Source: Excoecaria cochinchinensis (taxonomy: Eukaryota > Streptophyta > Magnoliopsida > Malpighiales > Euphorbiaceae). Taken from it: a DNA stretch of 64,000 bases. Below, piece after piece: positions 1 through 10,660 of this stretch. The notes beneath the pieces were generated by a model that saw only the letters and a program-made list of their open reading frames with translations, did no database searches and was not told the DNA's origin. The DNA lies in NCBI GenBank assembly GCA_947683425.1, contig CANTUQ010000101.1:29287001-29351000 (forward strand), read 5' to 3'. The position numbers and the translations under genes are program-made. Position 1 is the first letter of the stretch; the number at the start of each line of letters is the position of its first letter.

Positions 1-2069
1 CCCAGCCCGACGCTCTCTCACCGAGCGCATCAGACCTCCGCCAACTGCGATGCTTCATCACCACCACGCGCAGATATCCAGATTCCTTCATGCAAGTTGC
101 TCCTTCAGCAAACGAGTCCAATAGCAGCAAAACCAAACACAGAACCTACTCCAGCAAAAACAGGGCAGTTTCTTAACTCCCTCTTTTCTTTTATTGATTT
201 ATTTCTTTTTGTGCTACTCTTCGCCCCACGTTGTTGTGTCATTCCGCATTGGGGACAATGCGAGGAGAAAGTGTGGGGGAGGAGTTTGATTTAGAAGTGT
301 CAATTTTGTGACTTTGCTTTTGAAATTGTGATAAAATTGCTGGTTTTGCTTGGTGCTGATTTTGACGGTGATTTGAAGTTGATTTTACTGTTCGATTTTT
401 GCATCTAATTGGTTAGATATGTGCATATTTTAGTCGATGCTGAAAAATAATTGTTTTGGAAAAAAATGTGCATATATAAGTTGATTTGCCATTTTGATGG
501 CAATCGGCTGCTGATTGTTGTAAAAATCTTGAGTTGTCGTGCTATTTTAATGCTTAATTATCAACTTCTTATGCTTCAATTTTGTCTCTTAGGCTAATTT
601 TGTGCAAAACTTTCTGATACATATACTTATGGAGTATTTTTGGATAGCTATTTTGAGCAAATTTGAACACAAGTTTAGGTTGCCATTTGACCTTTGCTAG
701 TTCGATGTTTTGGCTGTGAATTCTATGAAAATGTGTGCACATATAGGTTGATTTGCCATTTTGGTAGTAGTTGGTTGTTAATTATTGTGCAAATCTTGAG
801 TGGTCGTGCCATTTTTAGTGCTTAATTGTATATGCTTGTGTTGTGATTCTGTTAATTTAGTTGATTTTATGCAAATTTTTGATATATCTACTACTATAAA
901 GTATTTCTGGTAACCATTTGTGGCAGAATTGTGCATAAGTTTTGGGTTAGAGTTTAATTTAGAATTCACCTGGAAATGGCTTAAATTGATGCATTGGGCA
1001 TGATTTTTGTGCATAAATATTGTTATATTCATCGGAATTTTAGCGCTTGCCCCCTTATTTAATGTTGTATCCATCTTGTTCTTAAATATTTGTTAAGTTT
1101 CATTCACAATTCTAGGGAAAAGTGTTCGCCTAAATCAGTTCCAAAATCATCTAGTTTTTTATGAATAAATTTGTTAGGAAAAGTTTGAGTAGTATTCATA
1201 ATTGTTTACTCATTTTCATGCAATTTATGGTGGTCTTAATTACCTTTTGAATGGAAAATGTCAAGGTTTAATTTTTAAGGTGGAATATAATTTTTGCATG
1301 ACCTATAAATTGATTCTTTGCATTTAAGAAACTTGTTAAAACCTTGTTGGACACTTGTTTGATATTGCAATTATTTTAGATTGATGGAACAGGTTATCAG
1401 GAATATATATATATATATATATAAAAAAAAAAAAAGGGAAAAGTGAAATTGTAATAATTTTTACTTCGCTGTCCGCTTAAAAGGTGGTTATGAGTAGAGC
1501 TGGTAGCCGCTTTGAATTGTGTGATCTGAGTAACCGGGTGTATGCGGGTCAGAACCGGGTACCCTCGCGTTAAAAGGATCTCTACATTCATTGTAAGCAG
1601 TTTTATCTTTCTTAGGCTGGAAAAACCGGGTGTATGCGGGTCAGAACCGGGTGCCCTCGCGTCTATTACAGTCTAAGTTAAGAAAACATATAAATAATTA
1701 TATGCAATAAATTTCTTGATTTCTCTTGTTCCTTCATCTAATACAAATGTGAAGTTTAGTGTCTAATTTGGTTTGATGGATTTTCTTTTATGCATTGATT
1801 TAATCTTGAATTGGGATATAAATTTGTGTGTGCTTAATACTTATAAACCTTGCTGTTTTTATTTTGAAAAGGAAGTTGAGAAATCCATGTTTTGATATGA
1901 CCTTGTGGTAAACTATTTTGGACTTCTATTTCTAACTTGCCTTGCATTTTGATTTATTTGGAACTTACTGGTTTGGAATTTGATTTTTGGATGAATGAAT
2001 TTTTGAAAGGATTGTGCTTGAAATTTAATTTATGCTTGAGGACAAGCATGGGATAAGTGTGGGGGAATT
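1..2069 (+). mobile_element. 3' internal region of a Ty3/gypsy (Athila/Tat-like) element, left end outside window
   Basis: This stretch carries no long open frame and aligns by eye, almost end to end, with 4980-6966, the same part of the neighbouring copy. Shared landmarks are a block ending GGGGACAATGCGAGGAG (about 251 and 5146), paired AACCGGGTGTATGCGGGT repeats, and a final GAGGACAAGCATGGGATAAG before a G-rich run. That last block is the polypurine-tract context that directly precedes the 3' LTR in many plant Athila/Tat elements. It ends at 2069, where an LTR begins with TGTTAAGTG. The class is inferred from this layout; pol itself is not in the window. Confidence 0.75.
1532..1662 (+). repeat. 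Paired 39-bp direct repeats in gypsy 3' region, copy A
   Basis: AACCGGGTGTATGCGGGTCA begins at 1532 and again at about 1624. Each continues into AACCGGGTRCCCTCGCGT. The two units are about 92 bases apart and are far more GC-rich than their surroundings. The same pair recurs at 6408 and 6502 in the neighbouring element copy. Confidence 0.85.
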
Positions 2070-3530
2070 TGTTAAGTGTTTAATGTTACATACTTTAACA
2101 TATTTTTCATCACTTTATTGCACTTTATTTTGACTTAAATTAGTACTTTTCACTTGTTTTTGTGATTTTTGTCATTGTAGGATCAAAGTGATGAAAAGGA
2201 AGCAATTGAAGCCAAATAGAGTGAATATGGAACAGCCAAGGAAAATCAAGGAATTTAGGAGCAGAAAGCTGATTTTGAGTTTAACCTTGCCCAAGGCTAA
2301 GAGGCAAGGGTAAGGAGTTGCCTTGCCCAAGGCTAACAGCCAAAACGCGTCATCAGAGTGCAGATTTCATATTTTTAATCCGAAGTTGACCTAGCCGCCA
2401 GTTGGATTTCACCAGATTTTTAGGGATGATTGAGCTGTAATTCAAGGGATATTAGGCAGCCTTTCTAGAAGAATAATATTTTATCAATATTTGTAATTTA
2501 TTTTCAATGTTTGGTGAGTTATTTTCAAGGTTTGGTGGGAATTTGATGACTTTTCTATTCCACCAAGTTTGAATTCCTCTATATCTAGGGAAAAACGTGA
2601 AGAAGGACAGAGCTTCTTCTTCTTCTTCATCTGGGTTTTCTCAAGGCTGTAACAGGGAGTTCATTTTCTGTTTTTAATTTTATTTTGATTGTTATTTCAA
2701 TTATGTGTGGCTAAAACTCCAATTTCAGTTAAAGATCACTTCAAGGCCAGGTTTTCATTCTCTGTGAGATTGTTATTCTTATTTATTGTTCTTAATTTCA
2801 TATGATGTTCATGTTATTTACAGAAATTTAGAGAAACTATATCTCAATTATTATTTATTTTATGTTCAATGAGGCGCCATTGTTCATCTTAATAGATAAT
2901 ATATTGCTAGATTAATTTTGCTGAATCCGTAATTGTTTGGTGAAGTTAACAACAAGTGGCAATCAGCATAGCTTCCTCACAAGGGATGTTATGTTGAGTA
3001 GATGCATGATTGTGTCTAAATTGATCTCGCGTGAGGTTGGTTGGCTTAGGTTAGGTCTTTCTATTTCATTAATGCTGTCAATAAATTAAATCCTTGCGCG
3101 TGTTTTGGGTTATTTATTGATTAGAAATTAATTATAGTCTTACTTGATTAATTCAATAATACGGAGAGATGAGGTCGGGAGCGCGAAGCCGACAGTTATA
3201 ACTGGCCCATTATATGATTTTTAGAGTTATTCTTTCGTCAATGATCAGTTGAGTTAAACCTGTGCTGCGAATATTTTTAACTGGAATTTATCACATATTG
3301 AATTTCTTTTAATTAATTTTCTGTTTATTTTATTTGTTTTTTTGAATTCAACAATTGTTAGCTTTTGATTTATGAAAATCCCCCCTTTTTATATTTTTAT
3401 TGTTAAAAATCTGGTTATTTAGAATTATTTCAGTGATAGTCTCTGTGGATTCGACCCTTTCTTACCCTATTTGCAATTTATTTAGTAGGATAATTGAGGT
3501 ATTTATTTTTGGTGGCTTCGACACCCATCA
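2070..3530 (+). mobile_element. LTR of gypsy (Athila/Tat-like) element, first copy
   Basis: This LTR runs from TGTTAAGTG after the purine-rich GTGTGGGGGAATT to a terminus ending CGACACCCATCA, so it has TG...CA ends and is about 1.46 kb. It matches 6967-8374 throughout, including the blocks TTGCCCAAGGCTAA, CTCACAAGGG, TCTCGCGTGAGGT and GGGAGCGCGAAGCCGAC. Many substitutions and small indels separate the two copies, so the insertions are old. It appears to serve as 3' LTR of the left element and 5' LTR of the right one. Confidence 0.8.
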
Positions 3531-3791
3531 GGAGAAATTGTTAAATTTTATGTTCATGATACTAAGAAAAACTCTACTGATGTGTCTAATGTTTTTAAAG
3601 TGGATGCTGTTGAACCTTCAGTTAATGAATATTTTGAATTGGATGATAATTTTAATAGTTTGAATTCTTCATTTTATATGGATACCATGTTCAAAAATTC
3701 TAACAAATTTGAGAAAAATTTGGTAATTGATATCAACTTGCAGGAAGTGATAAATGGAAGAACACTAAAATGGGATTTGAAACCGGATTGA
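3531..3791 (+). pseudogene. Residual C-terminal tail of gypsy pol
   Basis: An open stretch directly follows the LTR with no primer-binding site. In the frame running from GAA ATT GTT AAA it reads through VFKVDAVEPSVNEYF and ends INGRTLKWDLKPD before TGA at 3789. The ending resembles the 'VNGxRLKxY' tail that closes integrase in Athila/Tat pol proteins, and the next bases are the element's characteristic 3' untranslated block. I infer that gag, protease, RT, RNase H and most of integrase were deleted, leaving fewer than 90 codons. The assignment rests on position and a weak motif. Confidence 0.45.
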
Positions 3792-4444
3792 GAGCCCTCA
3801 AGTCTGAAAACGTCTAGCCAAAGACGTTAAACAAAGGCGCTTCTGGGAGGCAACCCATTTCTTAGCCTTGTATAAGGCTAAACAGATACTATTTACATTT
3901 AATTGCAATTTGTTTCATTTTATTTTAGTTTACTGCTTTCTTCTCCTTGATTACATTCTCAAGATTAACTTCAGTTATTTTTCTTCACAGGTATGTTGGT
4001 AACCAATTGGCAATTCGGAATTGTAGCATTGGGCAATTGTTTTGGGCATATAGAACTTAATAGTTAAAATAATTTAAATAAATTATTAATGGTGGTTTTA
4101 ATGGAATTTTCGATGGGTCTTGATTTAATATTTTGAGTTGCAGGCTATCTTTACTGTGTTCTGGGTTTATTATATTTGTTGGGTTGCTGAGTTTTTATTC
4201 TTGGGCTTCTAATCTTTCAAAGGGTTTTAATTTTAATTTTTAATTCAATTGTGTTAATTTACTTTTTTTTTTCTTCGCCCATTTGCTGTTATGCGGTGGT
4301 CTGTGTAATTTTCACATGAGTTTTAATCATATCTTTTAATTAAGTTATGCTAAATCATTTCAATTGAGTTATTTCCTTTTCACCCAATTACCATTTTCCT
4401 ATTTCACCTCAAGGATTAACTAATTCATTTTTAATTTTTACTAC

Positions 4445-4985
4445 ACAGACCCTTCAACAGCCACCGACGACCACCATCAACCGCCGCCTTCCAGCCGCCG
4501 TTGGTCGTCGCCCAAGCTCCGCCGCCAACTCTCCCAGCCACCGTCGCGGCGATCTCCCCCATAACCTCACCACCCGATCTCAACCGGCCCTCGACCACCG
4601 TAAGCCCGATCACCACCCAGCTCACAAACGCAGACCCACCCACCACCCCGATCCATAAAATCGCGCACCCATAGCCTCACCGGAAGCCACCATCGCAACC
4701 CACACCCGCGATCTCCACCATCGCACGACCAGCAGCCTCCACCAGCAGTATCGCTCCATCGCCTCTCAACGACGACCACCACCGCAAGCCACCATCGCGA
4801 CAATCTCCTCCTCCCCAGCTCACCGCCCAGACAAGACTCCGATCTCCCCCATCCACCATCGTGCGATCAACAGCAGCCACCGCGCGCATCACCAACCAGT
4901 AGATCGGACGTCGCGAGTCGCCGCCGCCCCGCTCCTCCAACAGATTTTCGCCCAACAGCCACCAACGCAGATCCAGGTCCCTACA
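4445..4985. other. GC-rich, codon-like insert inside an AT-rich retroelement
   Basis: About 540 bases are dominated by CCACC, CGCCG and GATCTCC words, while the flanks are roughly 70% AT. Both strands show overlapping open frames of low-complexity Pro/His/Arg or Gly/Val composition, which is what biased composition yields by chance. The left-hand copy shows the end of a similar block at 1-90, so it belongs to the element family and is not a private insertion. Its origin, perhaps captured host sequence, is unknown. Confidence 0.6.
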
Positions 4986-6407
4986 CGCATGCTCCTTCAG
5001 CCAACGAGTCCCAGTAGCTGCGAACCAGCAAAGCAGAGTACCTCTGCTAAGAACAGGGCAGTTTTCTCCATTTACATTTTATTTTTTATTTTTATTTTAT
5101 TTGGTTGTGTTACTCTTCGCCCCACGTTGTTGTGTCATCCCGCATTGGGGACAATGCGAGGAGAAAGTGTGGGGGAGGAGTTTGATTTAGAAGTGCTTAT
5201 TTTGTGACTTTGCGTCGAAATTGTGATTAAAATTGCTGATTTTGCTTGCTGCTGATTTTGACAGTGATTTGAAGTTGATTTTATTGCTGGATTTTGCATC
5301 TAATTGGTTAGATATGTGCATATTTTAGTCGATACTGAAAAATAATTGTTTTGGAAAAAAATGTGCACATATAAGTTGATTTGCCATTTTAATGGTAATC
5401 GGCTGCTGATTATTGTAAAAATCTTGAGTTGTCCTGCTATTTTAATGCTTAATTATCAACTTCTTATGCTTCAATTTTGTCTCGAAGGCTAATTTTGTGC
5501 AAAAATTTCTGATACATATACTTATGGAGTATTTTTGGGTAGCCATTTTGAGCAAATTTGCACACAAGTTTAGGTTGCCGTTTGACCTTAGCTAGTTCGA
5601 TGTTTTGGCTGTGAATTCTATGAAAATGTGTGCACATATAGGTTGATTTGCCATTTTGCTAGTAGTTGGTTGTTAATTATTGTCCAAATCTTGAGTGGTT
5701 GTGCCATTTTTAGTGCTTAATTGTTAATGCTTGTGTTGTGATTCTGTTAATTTGGTTGATTCTATGCAAATTTTTGATATATCTACTTCTATAAAGTATT
5801 TTTGGTAACCATATTGAGCAGAATTATGCATAAATTTTGGTTAGTTTGATTTTAGCCGGAAATGTTTTGCTAAATTGATGTACTGGGCATGATTTCTGTG
5901 CAAAAATGCTATCATTCTTAGCAAACTTTTCTAACTTATTCCCCTTGTTTGATGTTGCATCCATCTTGTTCTTAAATATTTGTTAAGTTTCATTCACAAT
6001 TCTAGAGAAAAGTGTTTGTCTAAATCAGTTCCAATATCATTTAGTTTTTGATGCATCAATTTGTTGGGCAAAGTTTGAGTAGTATTCATGATTATTTATC
6101 CATTTTCATACAAATTATGGTGATCTTAATTATTTTTTGAGTTAGAAATATCAAGGTTCAATTTTTAAGGTGAAACATAAACTTTTGCATGTGTTTAAAT
6201 TGGACTCTTTGTATTTTAGAAACTTGTTAAAACTATTTTGGACACTTAGTTGGTATGTGTGTTTATGGATTGAGGAATTTGATTACCAGGAAAAGAAAAA
6301 AAATATATAAAATAAAATAAATTTTACTTTGCTGTCCGCTAAAAAAAAAAAAAAAAAAAGCGGTTAAGAGTAGAGCTAGTAGCCGCTTGAAACTGTGTGA
6401 TCTGAGT

Positions 6408-6540
6408 AACCGGGTGTATGCGGGTCAGAACCGGGTACCCTCGCGTAAAAAGGATCTCTACATTTCTTGTAAGCATTTTAATCTTTTCTTTGACTGGAAA
6501 GACCGGGTGTATGCGGGTCAGAACCGGGTGCCCTCGTGTC
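6408..6540 (+). repeat. Paired direct repeats in gypsy 3' region, copy B
   Basis: Two near-identical units with core CCGGGTGTATGCGGGTCAGA begin at about 6408 and 6502. They correspond position for position to the pair at 1532 and 1624. The second unit ends TCGTGT instead of TCGCGT. Confidence 0.85.
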
Positions 6541-6966
6541 CACTACAGTCTAAGAAAAAGAAAATGAAAAAAAAAAAGAGAAAGAAAGAGATTGAAATGA
6601 ATTTCCTGGTTTTCCTTGTTCCCTTTTCTATTGATAATTGTGAAAAAAGCTGAAGTGTCTAATTTGGTTTGACAAGTTTTCTTTTATACATTGATTTAAT
6701 CTTAAATTGGGATATAAATTTATGTGTGTTTAATGATTATGAACCTTGTTGTATCTAATTTGAAAAGGTAGTTGAGATACCCATGTCTTGATATGATTTT
6801 GTGGTAAATTATTTTTGGATTTCTATCTCTATCTTGCCTTGTATTTTGATTTATTGGGAACTTATGGGATTGGAATTTGATATTTGGGTGAATGAACTTT
6901 TGAAAGGATTGTGCTTGAGATTTAATTTATGCTTGAGGACAAGCATGGGATAAGTGTGGGGGAATT

Positions 6967-8374
6967 TGTTAAGTGCCTAATATTGCATATTTTAACATGT
7001 TTTTCATCACTTTCATGCATTTAATTTTAGCTTAAATTAGTACTTTTTACTTGTTTTATGATTTTGGTTTTTGTAGGGTCAAAATGGTAAAAAGGAAATA
7101 AATTAAAGCTAAAGGGAGTGAATTTGGAACAGCCATGAAAGTGCGAAGAATTCTGAAGTGAAAAACTGATCTTGGGCTTAACCTTGCCCAATGTTAAGGG
7201 GCAAGGGCAAGGAGCTGCCTTGCCCAAGGCTAAGGGGCCAGACGCGACAGCAGATGCAAATTTAGGGAAGTTGACCTAGCCGCCAGCTGGTCTTTATCAG
7301 ATATTTAGGGATAATTAAGCTGTAATTAAGGGGATAATAGGCAGTATTTTTAGGAAGATTAAACTGCTTTTAATATTTTTATTTTATTTTCTAAGTTTGA
7401 ATAGGAATAAACTACTTACCTAAATTTTCTAGGGTTTTCTTTTAAGAGAGATGTAGAGAAACGTGAAGAGAAACTTTGGCAGCCGCCGCAGCCTCTGTTC
7501 TTCCATTTTCTGTGTTAGGAATTTGTTTAGTTTTATTTTGTTTTTATTCTTGGCCATGATTGGCTAAATTTTCTTCTAGTTAAAGGTTTAATTCAAAGCC
7601 AGGATTCTTCATTACTGTGAGATTGTTCTTGCTTAATTTTCTCTTTAATTCATATGATGTCCATGTTATTTACTGTGGCTTAGAGAAACTATATCTCGAT
7701 TGTTATTTATTATTTGCACAATAAGGGCCCGTTGTTCATTTAATTAAATAGCATATAGCTAATTGAAATTGTCAAATCCGTAATTGTTTGATAAAATCAA
7801 TAACAAGTCGTAATCAGTGTAGCTTCCTCACAAGGGCTGTTACATTGAGTAAGTGCATGATTTGGTCTAAATCGGTCTCGCGTGAGGTCGGTTGGCTTAG
7901 GTCGGGTCTTTCTATTTCTTAATGCTATCAATAAATTAAATTCTTGCGCGTGTTAAGGGTTGTTTATTGGTTAGGAATTAATTACAGTCTTACTTGATTG
8001 ATTCATTAATACGGAAAGATTAGGTCGGGAGCGCGAAGCCGACGGCTATAACTGATCCATTGCATGATTTTAGAGTATCTTTTCGTCCATGATCAGTAAA
8101 TTGAATCTTGTGCTGCGAATACCTTTAACTGGAGTTTTTCATCCTTTATTTTATTTTTCTTTATTTTTCTGTATTTTATTTGTTATTATTTTAATTCTGT
8201 GTTTTTATTCTTAATTTACAAAACCCCCCTTTTTATTTTTATTGTTTGTTTTTGGTTAATTAAAAGAATTAAAACTCAACCAATCCCTGTGGATTCGACC
8301 CTGCTCATCGCTATTTACAAGTTAAATTCAGTTAAGAGTAGGTATTTTATTTTTGTTGGTTTCGACACCCACCA
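6967..8374 (+). mobile_element. LTR of gypsy (Athila/Tat-like) element, second copy
   Basis: It begins TGTTAAGTG after GTGTGGGGGAATT and ends CGACACCCACCA, about 1.41 kb, homologous throughout to 2070-3530. Beyond 8374 the sequence changes to intron-like sequence of a decayed host gene, so this is the right edge of the array. A matching target duplication cannot be sought because the left edge lies outside the window. Confidence 0.8.
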
Positions 8375-8425
8375 CTGCTAATGTTAAAAGAACGTTTAAT
8401 TTTTAAATGATACTTCTCAATATAG

Positions 8426-9582
8426 GTCGAGAAAATTTAAAAGGAATTGGAAGCCCAAAAAACGGAGAAGGAGACCCAATAAGGACGAGCTACTATAGCT
8501 GAAAAGATAATTAGTGAATCGAATTTGAAATTGGAGAGTGTAAGTTATTTGTTTGTTAGGATTTTAGCAATTTCTTAATTTTGCTATTGTCACTTCCAGT
8601 TGGATAATTTCCTCTCTGTATAGCGATTCTTGACATTAGATCACGGCATCAATTAATTTATTGTCGTTCTTTTTAGAATGAATAAATTGTTGTGGCACTT
8701 TTTCTTTCCTATTGAATTTTTAGGAGTTGTGTTATAATTTTTTATGCCATTTCTTTCATGTTGAATTAGGTAAAACTTTTCTCGAATTGCTAAATTTGTA
8801 CTGTAATATTAATTTGATTTTGGGGCGGGATCAGTGAAGGTTAGGAAAAATTATTTCTCATGAGGTTTATGAGAGAGGATAAATGTAGTGAATTTAAATG
8901 CATGCACCTCTTGTAGTTTATACTAGATGCAAGCTCAATTCCTAATCTCATATAGTTGGAGTTTGGCATATGGACTCTTTTAATCAAATGTCGCTGCTTT
9001 ATCATGGTTGCTTATTGATTTCCTTTTCATATAAACAATTTTGTTTCTTTTTCTTTTTGTTGTTTAGAAAAATATTAGCTTTGTCTAGGATGTTAGAGGA
9101 TTTTGCTCATTAAAGGCTTCAAAGAATGTTAGTTATATTAAAATAAATAAAATTATTGTTATTCTTTGCATGTGTGTCTCTGCACGTGCCTGCATGTCCT
9201 TGTATCTTTCTGCTATTAAATTTGATTATGTGGTACGTCTTCATATTTTATTTGTTTATTTTTTTTTGTAATCTTATTTTGATGCAAATTATTTTTCTTT
9301 TTAATTTTTGAGTGGCTTTATAGTTTGTATAGTGGGTAATATTGAATGATATAAGATCATTTTATTTTATAGCTTCAAAAGATTAATGATCAACAGAAGC
9401 CCAAACTCCGTAAGACAGAGCGAGCTCTTAAAGTTGCCAAGGTATAATGTTACTTGTTAATTTCGTTGTATTTTTGGTTCTGAATGATGGTTCTCATATG
9501 CAATTTATTTTCAATTATATCCTAGGAAGAACTGATGAAGGCAAAGTCTAAAGCAACTTCGAAGACTAAAGAGTTAATAGAG
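8426..9582 (+). pseudogene. Three-exon fragment of a coiled-coil protein gene (DNA-repair-ATPase-related family, At4g31340/At2g24420-like)
   Basis: Three segments read in phase 0 and are bounded by AG...GT splice signals: 8426-8539 (114 nt, KELEAQKTEKET region), 9373-9441 (69 nt, LQKINDQQKPKLRKTERALK) and 9526-9582 (57 nt, EELMKAKSKATSKTKEL). Joined, they give the acidic/basic coiled-coil run that, in my recollection of this plant family, precedes a conserved VHGAWLPPWL motif; that next exon is absent. The first exon has two in-frame TAA codons (after VEKI and after KETQ), so the copy is dead. Introns are retained, so it is not a processed copy. The gypsy LTR ends only 51 bases upstream, which suggests insertion into an intron of this gene or gene fragment. 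Family name from memory. Confidence 0.65.
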
Positions 9583-9946
9583 GTAATAGGTTAATGTTCT
9601 TTTGTTCCTTATGCTCTTTATTGTTTCTATGCTTGAGGTAATAGGTTATATTTCTTTTTATTGATTGTTTCGAAGAGGATGGGAAAATGTTGTGTATACA
9701 TTGGTTTATGAATGGAGTTAGGATATGTGATTGATTTTATAAAAGTGAATTTTTGATTGTTTAACAAGGGAATAGAGACCCGTATAGAGAAAATTATGTC
9801 CGTTTTTCTGTAGAAATATAAAAATTATAAAATAAAAAAAGTTTAAAAGTAAAATAGTAAAATTTGATTTCAGTTTACAAATTTAAGAAAAGAAACAAGT
9901 TAAGTAACATTCGGTACCTGGCCCTTTTTGAACTGAGTATGGGTGT
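9583..9946. other. Non-coding stretch after the gene fragment
   Basis: AT-rich sequence with no recognisable exon, RNA gene or repeat. The exon expected next for the upstream gene fragment is not here. Confidence 0.5.
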
Positions 9947-10660
9947 TACAGTAAGTGTACTTGATGTATACTATACGTGTGCTTACTGTATACTATGTGT
10001 ATACTTGACGTGTATTTGTTGTATATTGTGAGTGTACTTGATATATATTATGCGTTTACTTGATGCATACTGTGCATATACTTGATGCGTACTATGCTTG
10101 TACTCTTTGTATACGGTGTGTGTACTCGATATGTATTGTGCATATACTTCTTGTATATTGTGAGTGTACTTAATGTATAATGTATGTGTACTTCCTGCAT
10201 ACCATGCGTATGTACTTTTTGTATATTGTGCGTGTATTTCTTGCATACTATGCATATGTGCTTTTTATATATTGTGCGTGTACTTAATATATATTGCACG
10301 TGTACTTGATGTATACTGTGTTTGTACTAGTTGTATACTATGTATACTTCTTGTATAATATGCGTACTAGTTGTATATTGTGTGTACTAGTTGTATGATG
10401 TGCGTGCGCTTGATGTATAATGTGTGCGTACTTCTTATATACTGTGCATATATTTCATGTATATTGTGTGTGTACTAGTTGTATATTTTGTGTACTAGTT
10501 ATATAGTGCGTATACTTCTAGTATACACTGCATGTATTTTGTATATAATGTGTGTGTATTTGGTAGGGGTGTGCAAAATCCGACCGATGCACACCCCTAG
10601 TATTTGGTGTATATTGTGTGTGTAATTATTGTATATTGTGCGTTTACTTGTTATATACTA
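9947..10660 (+). repeat. 22-bp minisatellite array
   Basis: About 30 degenerate copies of a unit near GTGTACTTGATGTATACTGTGC follow one another for roughly 700 bases. Clear 22-base registers are visible from about 10028 to 10200; later parts include shortened units. The overlapping frames on both strands are by-products of the repeat. A tiny transposon-like insertion interrupts the array at 10564-10599. Confidence 0.85.
10564..10599. mobile_element. 36-bp hAT-like micro-MITE
   Basis: TAGGGGTGTGCA (10564-10575) and its exact reverse complement TGCACACCCCTA (10588-10599) flank only 12 internal bases. Perfect 8-bp direct repeats GTATTTGG lie on either side (10556-10563, 10600-10607). The TAGGGGTGNGCA terminus and 8-bp duplication are hallmarks of a plant hAT MITE family, and the same terminus bounds the 511-bp element at 34340-34850. 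This copy keeps little more than its inverted ends. Confidence 0.85.

Larger units (their letters stand above)
3792..6966 (+). mobile_element. 3' non-coding internal region of deleted gypsy element
   Basis: It starts with a block at about 3811-3859 reading GACGTTAAACAAAGGCGCTT then GGGAGGCAACCCA, a well-known conserved segment downstream of pol in plant Athila/Tat elements. A GC-rich segment (4445-4985), a long AT-rich region matching 1-2069, the paired AACCGGGTG repeats and the GAGGACAAGCATGG/polypurine block at about 6930-6966 follow. No conserved coding region is present. Short frames here are not genes. Confidence 0.75.

Noticed and set aside
4431..4955. Overlapping open frames on the - strand rich in Gly, Val, Arg and Trp
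   Set aside because: They arise in three frames from a C-rich low-complexity block and share no domain; they also lie within a retroelement untranslated region.
9983..10358. Repetitive Tyr/Thr/His-rich open frames on both strands
   Set aside because: They are read through a 22-bp minisatellite; period and composition explain them.
9947..10660. Possible CRISPR-like array
   Set aside because: Units are contiguous with no unique spacers, and the genome is a plant's; it is a minisatellite.
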